Assembly: GCA_934131175.1 (NCBI GenBank)
Contig: CAKOZD010000002.1
Span: 1 to 64,000 of the forward strand
Direction: 5' to 3'
From: an uncultured Bacilli bacterium
GTDB lineage: Bacteria; Bacillota_I; Bacilli_A; RF39; UBA660
DNA: 64,000 nt
In this document: in pieces, positions 9,015 to 16,410 of the stretch
Numbering within the stretch: position 1 is the stretch's first letter
How the letters are laid out: each line of letters begins with the position of its first letter
Translations under genes and position numbers: made by a program
The notes under the pieces: generated by a model
Databases searched by the model: none
Seen by the model: only the letters and a program-made list of their open reading frames with translations
Told to the model about the DNA's origin: nothing

Positions 9015-9827
9015 ATGGGAAATTTAACTACAGGTATAAAAAAATTTTTACAAAATAAAAATACTGTTACTGTTTTAGGTGTTGTACTTGCTATTGTTGT
9101 TTTATATGTTGCATATACAGCAAGAATTAAAAGTTCAATCAATCCAGTAACTGTTCCATATGCTACAGAAAAGATAGCTTCTGGAACACAAATTACTAAG
9201 AGCATGGTGAGTACCCGTGAGGTACCACCTTCAATGCTTGAAGGTGATGTAATCACTAATGTAAGTGAGATAATTGATAAATATTCTGCAGCTGATACTG
9301 TAATTCCAGAAGGAAGTTTATTTTATAAAAGTGCAGTTGTTGAAAAAGAACAATTACCAGATAATATAATTTTAGAGTATCCTAAAGGATATGTATTATA
9401 TAATTTAGCAGTTGATACTAATAGTACATATGGTAACTCTGTATATCCTGGTAATTATATTGATATTTATTTTAAGGCAGTTAATAAAATTGATGAAAAT
9501 AATACTGAACAATTAACCGCAGATGCAGATAAGATTTTATTAGGTAAATTAATGGCAAATATTAAAGTTTTAGCTGTAAGAGATAGTGATGGTAAAGCAG
9601 TATTCCAAAATATCGATGAAAATAGAAAACCTGCTATGGTAATATTTGCTGTACCTGAAGAATATTATATTTTATTAAAAAAGGCAGAATTTATGAGAAC
9701 ATATGATACTTCATTAATTATTGTTCCAACAAATGAAAGTCTTAAAGATGAACCTGGTTCACTTGAAATTAGTAGTGATACTCTTAAGAATTGGATTAAT
9801 AATAATACTGCTTATGTAGCAGACTAG
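9015..9827 (+). CDS. Flp pilus assembly protein CpaB/RcpC-like (SAF domain)
   Basis: 270 aa. A membrane helix at about 18-37 is followed by a SAF domain (about 48-112) with the diagnostic pattern V-P-Y-A-T-x-K-I-x-x-G-T-Q-I-T and V-I-P-E-G-S-L-F-Y-K; the remainder is the CpaB/RcpC C-terminal region. In Tad systems CpaB is an envelope component thought to interact with the wall or outer layer and is needed for pilus assembly. It lies immediately upstream of the ATPase gene, the normal cpaB-cpaF neighbourhood. Confidence 0.85.
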   Translation: MGNLTTGIKKFLQNKNTVTVLGVVLAIVVLYVAYTARIKSSINPVTVPYATEKIASGTQITKSMVSTREVPPSMLEGDVITNVSEIIDKYSAADTVIPEGSLFYKSAVVEKEQLPDNIILEYPKGYVLYNLAVDTNSTYGNSVYPGNYIDIYFKAVNKIDENNTEQLTADADKILLGKLMANIKVLAVRDSDGKAVFQNIDENRKPAMVIFAVPEEYYILLKKAEFMRTYDTSLIIVPTNESLKDEPGSLEISSDTLKNWINNNTAYVAD

Positions 9828-9865
9828 GGAATAAAAGAATTAAGAATAAAAAGGATGTGGGTTAA

Positions 9866-11476
9866 ATGAATGAAAATATATTTGATAAATTAGATTTTGG
9901 ACCTTTTCGTTCATTACTTGATAATGATGATATAACAGATATTTCTTATGATAATGGAGGTCAAATATGGATTCGTTCTTTAACTCAAGGTTCCTTAAGA
10001 GTTGAAGTTGAAGGTGCAACTCCAGAATTTGTTGAAAAGTTAGCATTCCAGTGTTCCAATGTTATGGGAACAACATTTAATAATGCTAAACCGTTTCTTG
10101 ATGCAGAGTCATCTGAGTTACGTATGAACTTTGTACATCAATCGATTGCAACTAATGGAATTGCATTAGTTATTCGTAAAACTCCAGCGAAAATAAGACT
10201 TAATAAAGAAAAATTAATAAAAGAAGATTATTTTACTCCAGCAATTCATGACTTTTTAATTAAATGTGTTGAAGGTCATTGTAATATTATGGTTGCAGGA
10301 GAAACTGGTTCTGGTAAAACTGAGTTTGTTAAGTACTTAGCATCTCATACTAAGACTAACGAAAAAATAATAACAATAGAAGATACATTAGAGCTTCATT
10401 TGGATAAGATATTTCCTCAAAGAGATATAGTAGCAATGAAGACAAATAATGTTGCTAGTTATTCTGATGTTCTAGTTACTTGTATGCGTCAGAATCCAAA
10501 GTGGATATTACTTTCAGAAGTTCGTTCTGCAGAAGCTGTTTCTGCAGTTCGTAACTCTATTTCATCAGGACATAATATATTATCTACAATCCATGCTGAT
10601 AAAGCATCAGCGATACCATATCGTCTTTATTCATTAATGGAAACTGATTTGGATGTTGGACAATTTTTAACTACAATTTATCGTTATATTCAAATTGGAG
10701 TACATATAAAAGCTTTCTACAGTAAAGAATATGGTAGTTTCCATCGTGAAATGGATGAAGTTACAGAGTTTTATGTTGATGATAATAATGTTCCTAAATC
10801 AAGAATTATTTATCAAAAGGTAATGGGAAATCCTATGATGTGTAAGCCTAGTGATCATTTGATTGAGTATTTGGAAAATCAAAATATAGAAGTTCATGAT
10901 ATTATTAAAGATTTACCAAAAGAAATGCCAGTTGTTGAATATGAAGATGTTGATAATGATGATAGTAGTAGCACAGATTCTACTTCTACTGATTCATCTA
11001 ATTCTTCAAATACTTCAGACTCTACTGAAGAAAGTGAATCTACAACGGCTACATCAACTGATGAATCTACTGTTCCAGATGATTCTAACGTTGTTAATAG
11101 CGATGCATCTGTTCAAGAAAATATTCAGATTGTTGATGGACAAGGGGAGAGTTTACCAAATATGACTGATGGTAATGTTCAACTATCAACACCTGTTGTT
11201 CAACCTCTTAGTGAACAACCAGTTGCAGTTTCAGCAGTTACACCTCAGAGTGCTCCTGTTATGCAAAATATTCCAACAAACAATTTAGGTGTACAGCAAC
11301 AAAATGCTACTGTTCCTATTCAGAGTGTTACTCCACCGATAGTAAATGTTCCTCAACCTCAGATTGTTCAAACTATGCAGTCTCCTGTTGTGCAAACACC
11401 TCCTGTTATGACTAATCCTCAAAGTGTACCTATTCCAACTACACAAGTACCAGGAATTGCTAAGTTAGGGGAATAG
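9866..11476 (+). CDS. CpaF/TadA-type secretion ATPase with long disordered tail
   Basis: 536 aa. This hexameric cytoplasmic ATPase powers assembly of Tad pili. Visible motifs: Walker A GETGSGKT (145-152), Asp/Glu box IEDTLEL (171-177), Walker B ILLSEVR (214-220), His box TIHADKA (241-247). The catalytic part ends near residue 350. The last ~180 residues are low-complexity, first Ser/Thr/Asp-rich (about 365-410), then Gln/Pro/Val-rich, which is not usual for CpaF/TadA and may be a docking tail. The usual family length without it would be about 350-450. Followed 15 bp later by tadB. Confidence 0.93.
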   Translation: MNENIFDKLDFGPFRSLLDNDDITDISYDNGGQIWIRSLTQGSLRVEVEGATPEFVEKLAFQCSNVMGTTFNNAKPFLDAESSELRMNFVHQSIATNGIALVIRKTPAKIRLNKEKLIKEDYFTPAIHDFLIKCVEGHCNIMVAGETGSGKTEFVKYLASHTKTNEKIITIEDTLELHLDKIFPQRDIVAMKTNNVASYSDVLVTCMRQNPKWILLSEVRSAEAVSAVRNSISSGHNILSTIHADKASAIPYRLYSLMETDLDVGQFLTTIYRYIQIGVHIKAFYSKEYGSFHREMDEVTEFYVDDNNVPKSRIIYQKVMGNPMMCKPSDHLIEYLENQNIEVHDIIKDLPKEMPVVEYEDVDNDDSSSTDSTSTDSSNSSNTSDSTEESESTTATSTDESTVPDDSNVVNSDASVQENIQIVDGQGESLPNMTDGNVQLSTPVVQPLSEQPVAVSAVTPQSAPVMQNIPTNNLGVQQQNATVPIQSVTPPIVNVPQPQIVQTMQSPVVQTPPVMTNPQSVPIPTTQVPGIAKLGE

Positions 11477-11491
11477 AAGGGAGTTGATTTT

Positions 11492-12394
11492 ATGTATTTT
11501 ACAGAATTAATTATAATTATTGTATTTGTTGTAGGAATTTATTTATATCGTAATTATAAAGGTGAAAATGTTGGAAAATATGTTGTTGGCCAAGTTCAGG
11601 GAATGTATGATAGGTTTGCTCCATATTCTTTTAAAGTTGTAAGAGAAAAAACAAAGCAGTTAGGACAAGAATATACAGTTAGACAATATACAATTCAAGT
11701 TACTTTGTTTGCAGGTTTTGCAGCAATAGTATCTTATTTATATTTTTATAATTTAATAATTAGTATAATTTATGCATGTATTGCTGTATCTTTTGTCCCA
11801 TATATTGCTTATTTAAGATGTAAAAGAGTATACTCTGAATATATATTTGAGCAAGTTCAAATTTATACATCAAATACTATTATGGAATTTGGTACAACTC
11901 AATCATTTGTAAAAGCACTTGAAGGTGTTGCTAATTCTGGTGTACTTGAAGACCCAGTACTTAGTGATGTTCGTCAGATGATTACAATGAGTTATGATAA
12001 TGGTACTATTGATGAAGCACTTGATTATATGAGTAAATTATATCCTTATTACATTGTTAAAAATATGCATCAATTATTTTTACAAATAACAAAAGAGGGT
12101 GCGCAAAATTCTGCTGATTCTCTTGAAAATATGCAACTTGATATAGATATGCTTGTTGAAAGTGTTTATCGAGATAGAATTGAACGTGCTTCGTTCCACA
12201 AGAACTTCTTACAATTTGGTATTGTTCTATATTTACTTGTTATGTTAGTTCAATATTTGCTTGGTAGAGAAACATATTTGTTATTACTTGATAGGTGGTA
12301 TATTCAAGTGTTGATGCATGGTGTATTAATTGTTAATACATATTTCCTATTAAAGGGTGAAAAATATTATAATGAGAATGTAGGTGCTGAGTAA
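11492..12394 (+). CDS. TadB-like inner-membrane platform protein
   Basis: 300 aa. GspF/T2SSF-type platform protein of Tad pili. Helices at about 3-19, two close together at about 70-105, and two near the C-terminus (about 238-256 and 266-288). The central cytoplasmic part has the family pattern with a conserved Q-V-Q-x-Y stretch, a F-V-K-A-L-E motif and M-Y-D/M-S-Y-D-N-G before the C-terminal pair. Overlaps tadC by one base, showing translational coupling. With TadC it should form the membrane base on which CpaF acts. Confidence 0.85.
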   Translation: MYFTELIIIIVFVVGIYLYRNYKGENVGKYVVGQVQGMYDRFAPYSFKVVREKTKQLGQEYTVRQYTIQVTLFAGFAAIVSYLYFYNLIISIIYACIAVSFVPYIAYLRCKRVYSEYIFEQVQIYTSNTIMEFGTTQSFVKALEGVANSGVLEDPVLSDVRQMITMSYDNGTIDEALDYMSKLYPYYIVKNMHQLFLQITKEGAQNSADSLENMQLDIDMLVESVYRDRIERASFHKNFLQFGIVLYLLVMLVQYLLGRETYLLLLDRWYIQVLMHGVLIVNTYFLLKGEKYYNENVGAE

Positions 12395-13197
12395 TGGAGA
12401 TTGTAATTGTAGGAGCAATAATTATCTTTGTTTTAATCTATAATAATACGATTGATAAAGATAAATTTTTTGCAGATAATCAAAAATATTTAGAGGCATT
12501 AAAAGAAGATGACTATCAATTCTTAGTTTATGCTAGATACGGTGAAGATGTTGATGTTGAACAACTTTTTTCACAAAGAGTGACTTATGCATTTATAGCA
12601 TTTTTGATTGTTCTAGCATTAACAATAAGTGGAAATAATTCAGCAGAAATAATCAACGCACAATTCTTTTTAAATTTAGTTTTATCATTTGCTTTAGCAG
12701 CATTTGTATTTAAAATGCCTTATTTTCAATTAAAAAGTTATTATAAACAACACTTACATGAAATTGATGTTATGCTACCATATTATTTAAAGAGTTTAGA
12801 GATTCTTATTCAACATTATACTGTTCCTGTTGCGATAGGTAAAAGTATAAGTGATGCACCTGATATTTTTAAACCAGGTTTACGTAGAATGATAGATAGA
12901 ATAAATTCTGGTGATGCATCTGTTGATCCATATATGGAATTTGCTAATACATATCCTGTACGTGATTCAATGCGTATGATGAGACTTTTATATCGTTTAG
13001 GTATTGGTTCACAAGAAAGAAAGCAGGAACGTTTGATGATGTTTTCAAGAACTGTTTCATCATTACAAAACAAAGCACGTGAGACAAAGTATAAAGAAAG
13101 ACTAGATCATATGGAAAGTCAAACAATGGTAATGTTAGTTGTTACTGGTGTAGGAGTAATGCTTGTTATATTAATTTCAATGATGATGATGTTCTAA
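12394..13197 (+). CDS. TadC-like inner-membrane platform protein
   Basis: 267 aa. Second T2SSF-type platform protein; helices at about 1-17, 66-83, 88-106 and 245-266 and a cytoplasmic domain with I-D-V-M-L-P-Y-Y-L-K-S-L near residue 125, the typical start of the F domain. The start ATG shares its A with the tadB stop (TAATG). Closed by a strong terminator at 13221-13249, so the Tad ATPase/platform genes form one transcription unit ending here. Confidence 0.85.
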   Translation: MEIVIVGAIIIFVLIYNNTIDKDKFFADNQKYLEALKEDDYQFLVYARYGEDVDVEQLFSQRVTYAFIAFLIVLALTISGNNSAEIINAQFFLNLVLSFALAAFVFKMPYFQLKSYYKQHLHEIDVMLPYYLKSLEILIQHYTVPVAIGKSISDAPDIFKPGLRRMIDRINSGDASVDPYMEFANTYPVRDSMRMMRLLYRLGIGSQERKQERLMMFSRTVSSLQNKARETKYKERLDHMESQTMVMLVVTGVGVMLVILISMMMMF

Positions 13198-13220
13198 TAA
13201 TTTACTATAAAATAGTAGTT

Positions 13221-13249
13221 AAATAGTGTATGTTATACGCTATTTTTTT
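13221..13249 (+). terminator. Rho-independent terminator after tadC
   Basis: Eleven-pair stem (13221-13231 with 13235-13245, one G-U), three-base loop, T-run to 13249. Confidence 0.85.
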
Positions 13250-13261
13250 ATTATAAATTTA

Positions 13262-13290
13262 TTGTTATTTTATTTTTAATTTGATATAAT
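13262..13290 (+). promoter_or_regulatory. Promoter of the Flp-like pilin gene
   Basis: TTGTTA (13262-13267), 17-bp spacer, extended -10 TGA-TATAAT (13282-13290). It gives the pilin gene an independent start, directly behind the tadC terminator. AAAGGATTGG before ATG 13330 serves as ribosome site. Confidence 0.8.
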
Positions 13291-13329
13291 AAATTTGTAT
13301 ATAATAAAGAAAGGATTGGTGATGCTTCG

Positions 13330-13479
13330 ATGAAAGCAGCAACAGGTGAATTAAACTTAACTGTTATTACATTAATTGCAATTGGTGCCGTTATTGGATT
13401 TTTCTGGTTAATGTGGCCTAAAATTCAGGAATCAATTAATACACAATGGGACAATATTAGTCAATATCAAGGTAAATAG
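13330..13479 (+). CDS. Flp-like small pilin subunit (49 aa)
   Basis: A 49-aa gene. Residues 1-6 (MKAATG) precede a hydrophobic helix of about 22 residues (from LNLTV to MWP) and a short polar tail ending NISQYQGK. Gly6 followed by Glu7 and an aliphatic helix looks like a minimal class III (Flp/Tad) pilin, although the canonical G|xxxxEY cut site is not clear and the leader is very short. Own promoter and terminator-isolated position, plus Tad neighbours, support it as the major pilin. It could instead be an accessory single-helix protein. Confidence 0.65.
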   Translation: MKAATGELNLTVITLIAIGAVIGFFWLMWPKIQESINTQWDNISQYQGK

Positions 13480-13482
13480 TTT

Positions 13483-13950
13483 ATGAAAGATGCATATGGT
13501 GGAATAGTTAATTTAGTATTTATTGCTTTATTTTTACTTATTTTATCATGTATTTTTGGTTTAATTGTAAGTTATACAAAAGCATTTAAAATGAAAAATA
13601 ACGTCATTTCTGTTATTGAGAGATATGAAGGATCCGGATGCACTTGTAATGGTGCTGGGTCTTGTACAGGTTCTGGGACAGAGTGTCGTAGTAGAATAGT
13701 TGAGGGAGCAAAACGATTAGGTTATGCTCCCGTTGACATAAAATGTCCTGCAAATTATGATAAAGTTGATAATTTATTTTGTGTAAAACAAATAGTTTCT
13801 AGATCTAAAGATAGTAATCACAATATTAGATATACATACGATGTTGTTACTCAAGTTGATATTAATTTTTCACTTGTAAGTAGTATTTTCGGATTTAATG
13901 TATTTAAAATTTCTGGTGAAACTCAAGAGATAGAATTACCAACAAGTTAA
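13483..13950 (+). CDS. TadE/TadF-like minor pilin 1
   Basis: 155 aa starting three bases after the pilin stop. An N-terminal helix (about 8-32) with a short leader (MKDAYGG) is followed by YTKAFKMKN and a domain with six or more Cys (CTCNGAGSC, TECRSR, IKCP, FCVKQ). The same layout, including a Y-(T/M)-K-A-F-(K/N)-M-K-N motif just after the helix, appears in the next gene, so these are paralogs. Probably disulphide-stabilised minor pilins or pseudopilins of the Tad pilus. Confidence 0.7.
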   Translation: MKDAYGGIVNLVFIALFLLILSCIFGLIVSYTKAFKMKNNVISVIERYEGSGCTCNGAGSCTGSGTECRSRIVEGAKRLGYAPVDIKCPANYDKVDNLFCVKQIVSRSKDSNHNIRYTYDVVTQVDINFSLVSSIFGFNVFKISGETQEIELPTS

Positions 13951-13963
13951 TAGAAGGTGAAAT

Positions 13964-14404
13964 ATGAGAGATGGTTTAGGAAGTGCTGTAATGATTGCAA
14001 TAATAGCTGTTTTTATTGCTATTGTATCGGGATATCTAGCATTTAATGTAAATTATATGAAAGCATTTAACATGAAAAATAAAATAATCGATTATTTCAA
14101 TAAATATGATGGTGATTGTTTTTCTGCTAATAAGTGTAAATCAGATATAGAAAAATATGCTAAAAGTATTGGATATGAATCTGCTGGACTTAATTGTGGG
14201 GATTATGATACAGAAAAATACTTTTGTTATAAGAGAGTTCCCGCTACTATAAAAGCAGATAGTGATTCCCTTTCAGATAGAAATCCTGGAAACTACTATG
14301 AAATAGTTACTAAAATTAATATTAATATTCCTATAGTAAGAAATGTTTTTACTGGAATAGATGTTTTTTTTGTAAAAGGTAATACAAAAGTCTTGAAACA
14401 TTAA
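13964..14404 (+). CDS. TadE/TadF-like minor pilin 2
   Basis: 146 aa, paralog of the preceding gene: helix at about 8-28, then YMKAFNMKN, conserved Cys spacing (DCFSANKC, LNCGD, YFCYKR) and the K-R-x-G-Y / K-S-I-G-Y motif. 13 bp after the previous stop with an AAGGTG ribosome site, so one operon. Role inferred as minor pilin. Confidence 0.7.
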   Translation: MRDGLGSAVMIAIIAVFIAIVSGYLAFNVNYMKAFNMKNKIIDYFNKYDGDCFSANKCKSDIEKYAKSIGYESAGLNCGDYDTEKYFCYKRVPATIKADSDSLSDRNPGNYYEIVTKININIPIVRNVFTGIDVFFVKGNTKVLKH

Positions 14405-14418
14405 TTGGAGTTGATAAT

Positions 14419-15429
14419 ATGAATGTTATAATTGCAAATGAACAACAAAATCAATTAGCAAATTTAGATGTTGATATAATAAAAAGTATTACTGGATTAT
14501 ATGATGCATTTGAAATAGTTGAAATGTTTAAGAATTTTTTCTTTAGTAAAATGATATTAGATGTCACAGCATTAAAAAATTATAAAGATATCAAAACATA
14601 TGAAATACTTGCTAATGGATTAGATCCAGATAAAATTATTTTTTTATTACCAGAAGGGTCTGAACTTTGTACTCCAAATTTTTTATCTCATATCATTTCT
14701 TTAAAAATTTATAATTTTACAACAAATTTAAATGGTATTAATTTCTTACTTAAGAAGACTAATACGTTAAAAGATGTTGAACATATAGTTAAGATGGCAA
14801 GTGTAAAAACTTCTTCTGAAACAGGTGCAGTAGTTGCTAATGTTTCAGCTAATGTAAAAAGAGGAGTTACTGTGCTTGGTGTCAAAAATGTTACTGAGAG
14901 TGCAGGAGCGACAACATTTATTTATTTGTTAAAGAAAGAATTATCTTTAGCTTATGGACAAAATAATGTTGTAGCAATAGAAATAGATAAAAATGATTTT
15001 AGTTTATTTAATGATAAGAATATGTTTTCAATTAGACAAACTGATATAAAAAATACTATTGCTAAATATTCTAATGCTAGTATAATTTTGGTAGATTTAA
15101 ATAATTGTACAGATAATAGTTTTTGTGCAGATGTTTTATATTTAATAGAGCCAAGTACTATTAAACTTAATAGATTGGTACGTAGAAATAGAGTTATATT
15201 TAGTAAATTAGTAGGAAAAAAAGTTATTTTAAATCAAAGCTTATTATTAAATAATGATGTGTTTGATTTTGAAAGTGAGGCTGGAATAAAAGTGTTTTAT
15301 AATATGCCTCCATTAGATGAGAGAAAAAGAAATTCTATTATACATGATTTTTTAAGTAAATTAGGATTCTTTAATGAGCCAGTTAATTCTAATAATTCTT
15401 CTAAAATATTTGGTTTATTTAGAAGATAG
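14419..15429 (+). CDS. TadZ/CpaE-like localisation protein (degenerate ParA fold)
   Basis: 336 aa. The N-terminal ~130 residues look like a receiver-type fold (strand V-I-I-A-N at the start; I-I-F-L-L-P-E-G). The rest resembles a ParA/MinD-like domain: GVKNVTESAGATTFIYLL (about 152-169) occupies the Walker A place but lacks the P-loop Gly/Lys pattern, as is known for TadZ proteins with an atypical ATPase site. TadZ/CpaE positions Tad pili at the pole. Genes around it are Tad pilins upstream and VirB2-like downstream, so it marks the seam of the two systems. Confidence 0.7.
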   Translation: MNVIIANEQQNQLANLDVDIIKSITGLYDAFEIVEMFKNFFFSKMILDVTALKNYKDIKTYEILANGLDPDKIIFLLPEGSELCTPNFLSHIISLKIYNFTTNLNGINFLLKKTNTLKDVEHIVKMASVKTSSETGAVVANVSANVKRGVTVLGVKNVTESAGATTFIYLLKKELSLAYGQNNVVAIEIDKNDFSLFNDKNMFSIRQTDIKNTIAKYSNASIILVDLNNCTDNSFCADVLYLIEPSTIKLNRLVRRNRVIFSKLVGKKVILNQSLLLNNDVFDFESEAGIKVFYNMPPLDERKRNSIIHDFLSKLGFFNEPVNSNNSSKIFGLFRR

Positions 15430-15433
15430 GTAA

Positions 15434-15463
15434 TTGACAAAGATAGGTTTAAAATTATATAAT
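15434..15463 (+). promoter_or_regulatory. Near-consensus promoter of the first VirB2-like gene
   Basis: Perfect TTGACA (15434-15439), 18-bp spacer, perfect TATAAT (15458-15463), then GAAGGAGAGG and ATG 15488. One of the two strongest-looking promoters of the window. Confidence 0.85.
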
Positions 15464-15487
15464 GTATTTTGAAGGAGAGGTTGTTAT

Positions 15488-15826
15488 ATGACAAATTTAT
15501 TCCAAATTGGTGCTATTGATAGTTGTGGTGGTTTATTACCAATCGTTAGAGTAATAAGAAAAGGTGTTTTCCCTTTAGTTCAATTAATTATTCCTATTAT
15601 TTTAATTATTTTAGGAACAGTAGATTTAGGTAAAGCTGTTATTGCTAGTGATGATAAAGAAGTTAAGGCAGCACAAGGAAGATTAATTAAGAGATTTATT
15701 TATGCAGCATTAATTTTCTTCGTTACAACTTTAGTTTCAGTATTAATGGATTTAGTTTCAAAAGGTGGAGACGATGCTGGTGATACAACTAGTTGGCAGT
15801 CTTGCTGGAGAAGTGCATCTAATTAG
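15488..15826 (+). CDS. VirB2/TrbC-like T4SS pilin-type protein 1
   Basis: 112 aa, two hydrophobic helices at about 27-48 and 68-90 with a short charged loop (around IASDDKEVKAAQGRLIKR) and a Cys near each end. This small two-helix topology is that of VirB2/TrbC-type proteins of type IV secretion systems; no signal peptide is visible. Strong private promoter and a terminator right after the stop mean it is made as a single-gene transcript, as expected for an abundant subunit. Similar in its loop and second helix to the next protein. Confidence 0.65.
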   Translation: MTNLFQIGAIDSCGGLLPIVRVIRKGVFPLVQLIIPIILIILGTVDLGKAVIASDDKEVKAAQGRLIKRFIYAALIFFVTTLVSVLMDLVSKGGDDAGDTTSWQSCWRSASN

Positions 15827-15835
15827 ATGAATTAG

Positions 15836-15866
15836 AAAATAGTAATTTATTGCTATTTTTTTTTTA
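15836..15866 (+). terminator. Rho-independent terminator
   Basis: Ten-pair stem (15836-15845 with 15850-15859, one G-U), TTTA loop and a run of about ten T. Separates the two VirB2-like genes. Confidence 0.85.
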
Positions 15867-15883
15867 TTTTGTTATACTTATTA

Positions 15884-15892
15884 TGTTATAAT
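15884..15892 (+). promoter_or_regulatory. Extended -10 promoter of the second VirB2-like gene
   Basis: TGT-TATAAT (15884-15892) directly after the terminator T-run; no good -35 is visible at the right distance, as allowed for extended -10 promoters. CGGAGTGATT precedes ATG 15910. Confidence 0.6.
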
Positions 15893-15909
15893 GTATTCGG
15901 AGTGATTCT

Positions 15910-16386
15910 ATGAAAAAAATCAAAGCTTTTTTAGTTATTTTTATTTTTTCGATTGTTGTGTTTACACCAATTAATTCTTATGCTATTAGTTTAAATAATA
16001 GTGATAATCAAAGTTTTGTTGTTCATAGATTGGATAATAAAATTACAAATAAAAATCAGTTAAATGGATTAAATGACGGGTATGACCAAGAACAGGACTG
16101 TAGTGGATTATTAGGGGATCCTGATGATGAAAATTCAGTTGCTTGGCTTTTACAACAACTTTTAAACTATATAAAAGTTCTTGGACCTGTTTTAGTTGTA
16201 GTTTTATCTAGTATAGATTTTACTTTATGTATAATTAATAGTGATGATGATTCAATGGCTAAGGCAAAGAAAAAATTAGGACAGAGATTAATTCTTGCAG
16301 CATTACTTTTCTTTGTACCGACTATTTCAATGGCATTACTTGATATATTTGGAATAACTGCTGATCCTACTTGTGGAATTAGTTAG
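15910..16386 (+). CDS. VirB2/TrbC-like T4SS pilin-type protein 2
   Basis: 158 aa. A signal peptide (about 1-25, core FLVIFIFSIVVF) precedes a polar region and two helices (about 92-112 and 131-152). The region between them (S-D-D-D-S-M-A-K-A-K-K-K-L-G-Q-R-L-I-L-A-A-L-L-F-F-V) repeats the pattern seen in the preceding gene, so they are paralogs of different length. Its own extended -10 promoter could also drive the VirB6-like gene 24 bp downstream. Confidence 0.65.
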   Translation: MKKIKAFLVIFIFSIVVFTPINSYAISLNNSDNQSFVVHRLDNKITNKNQLNGLNDGYDQEQDCSGLLGDPDDENSVAWLLQQLLNYIKVLGPVLVVVLSSIDFTLCIINSDDDSMAKAKKKLGQRLILAALLFFVPTISMALLDIFGITADPTCGIS

Positions 16387-16410
16387 TTTTAGAATAAAGA
16401 GGTGATTTAA

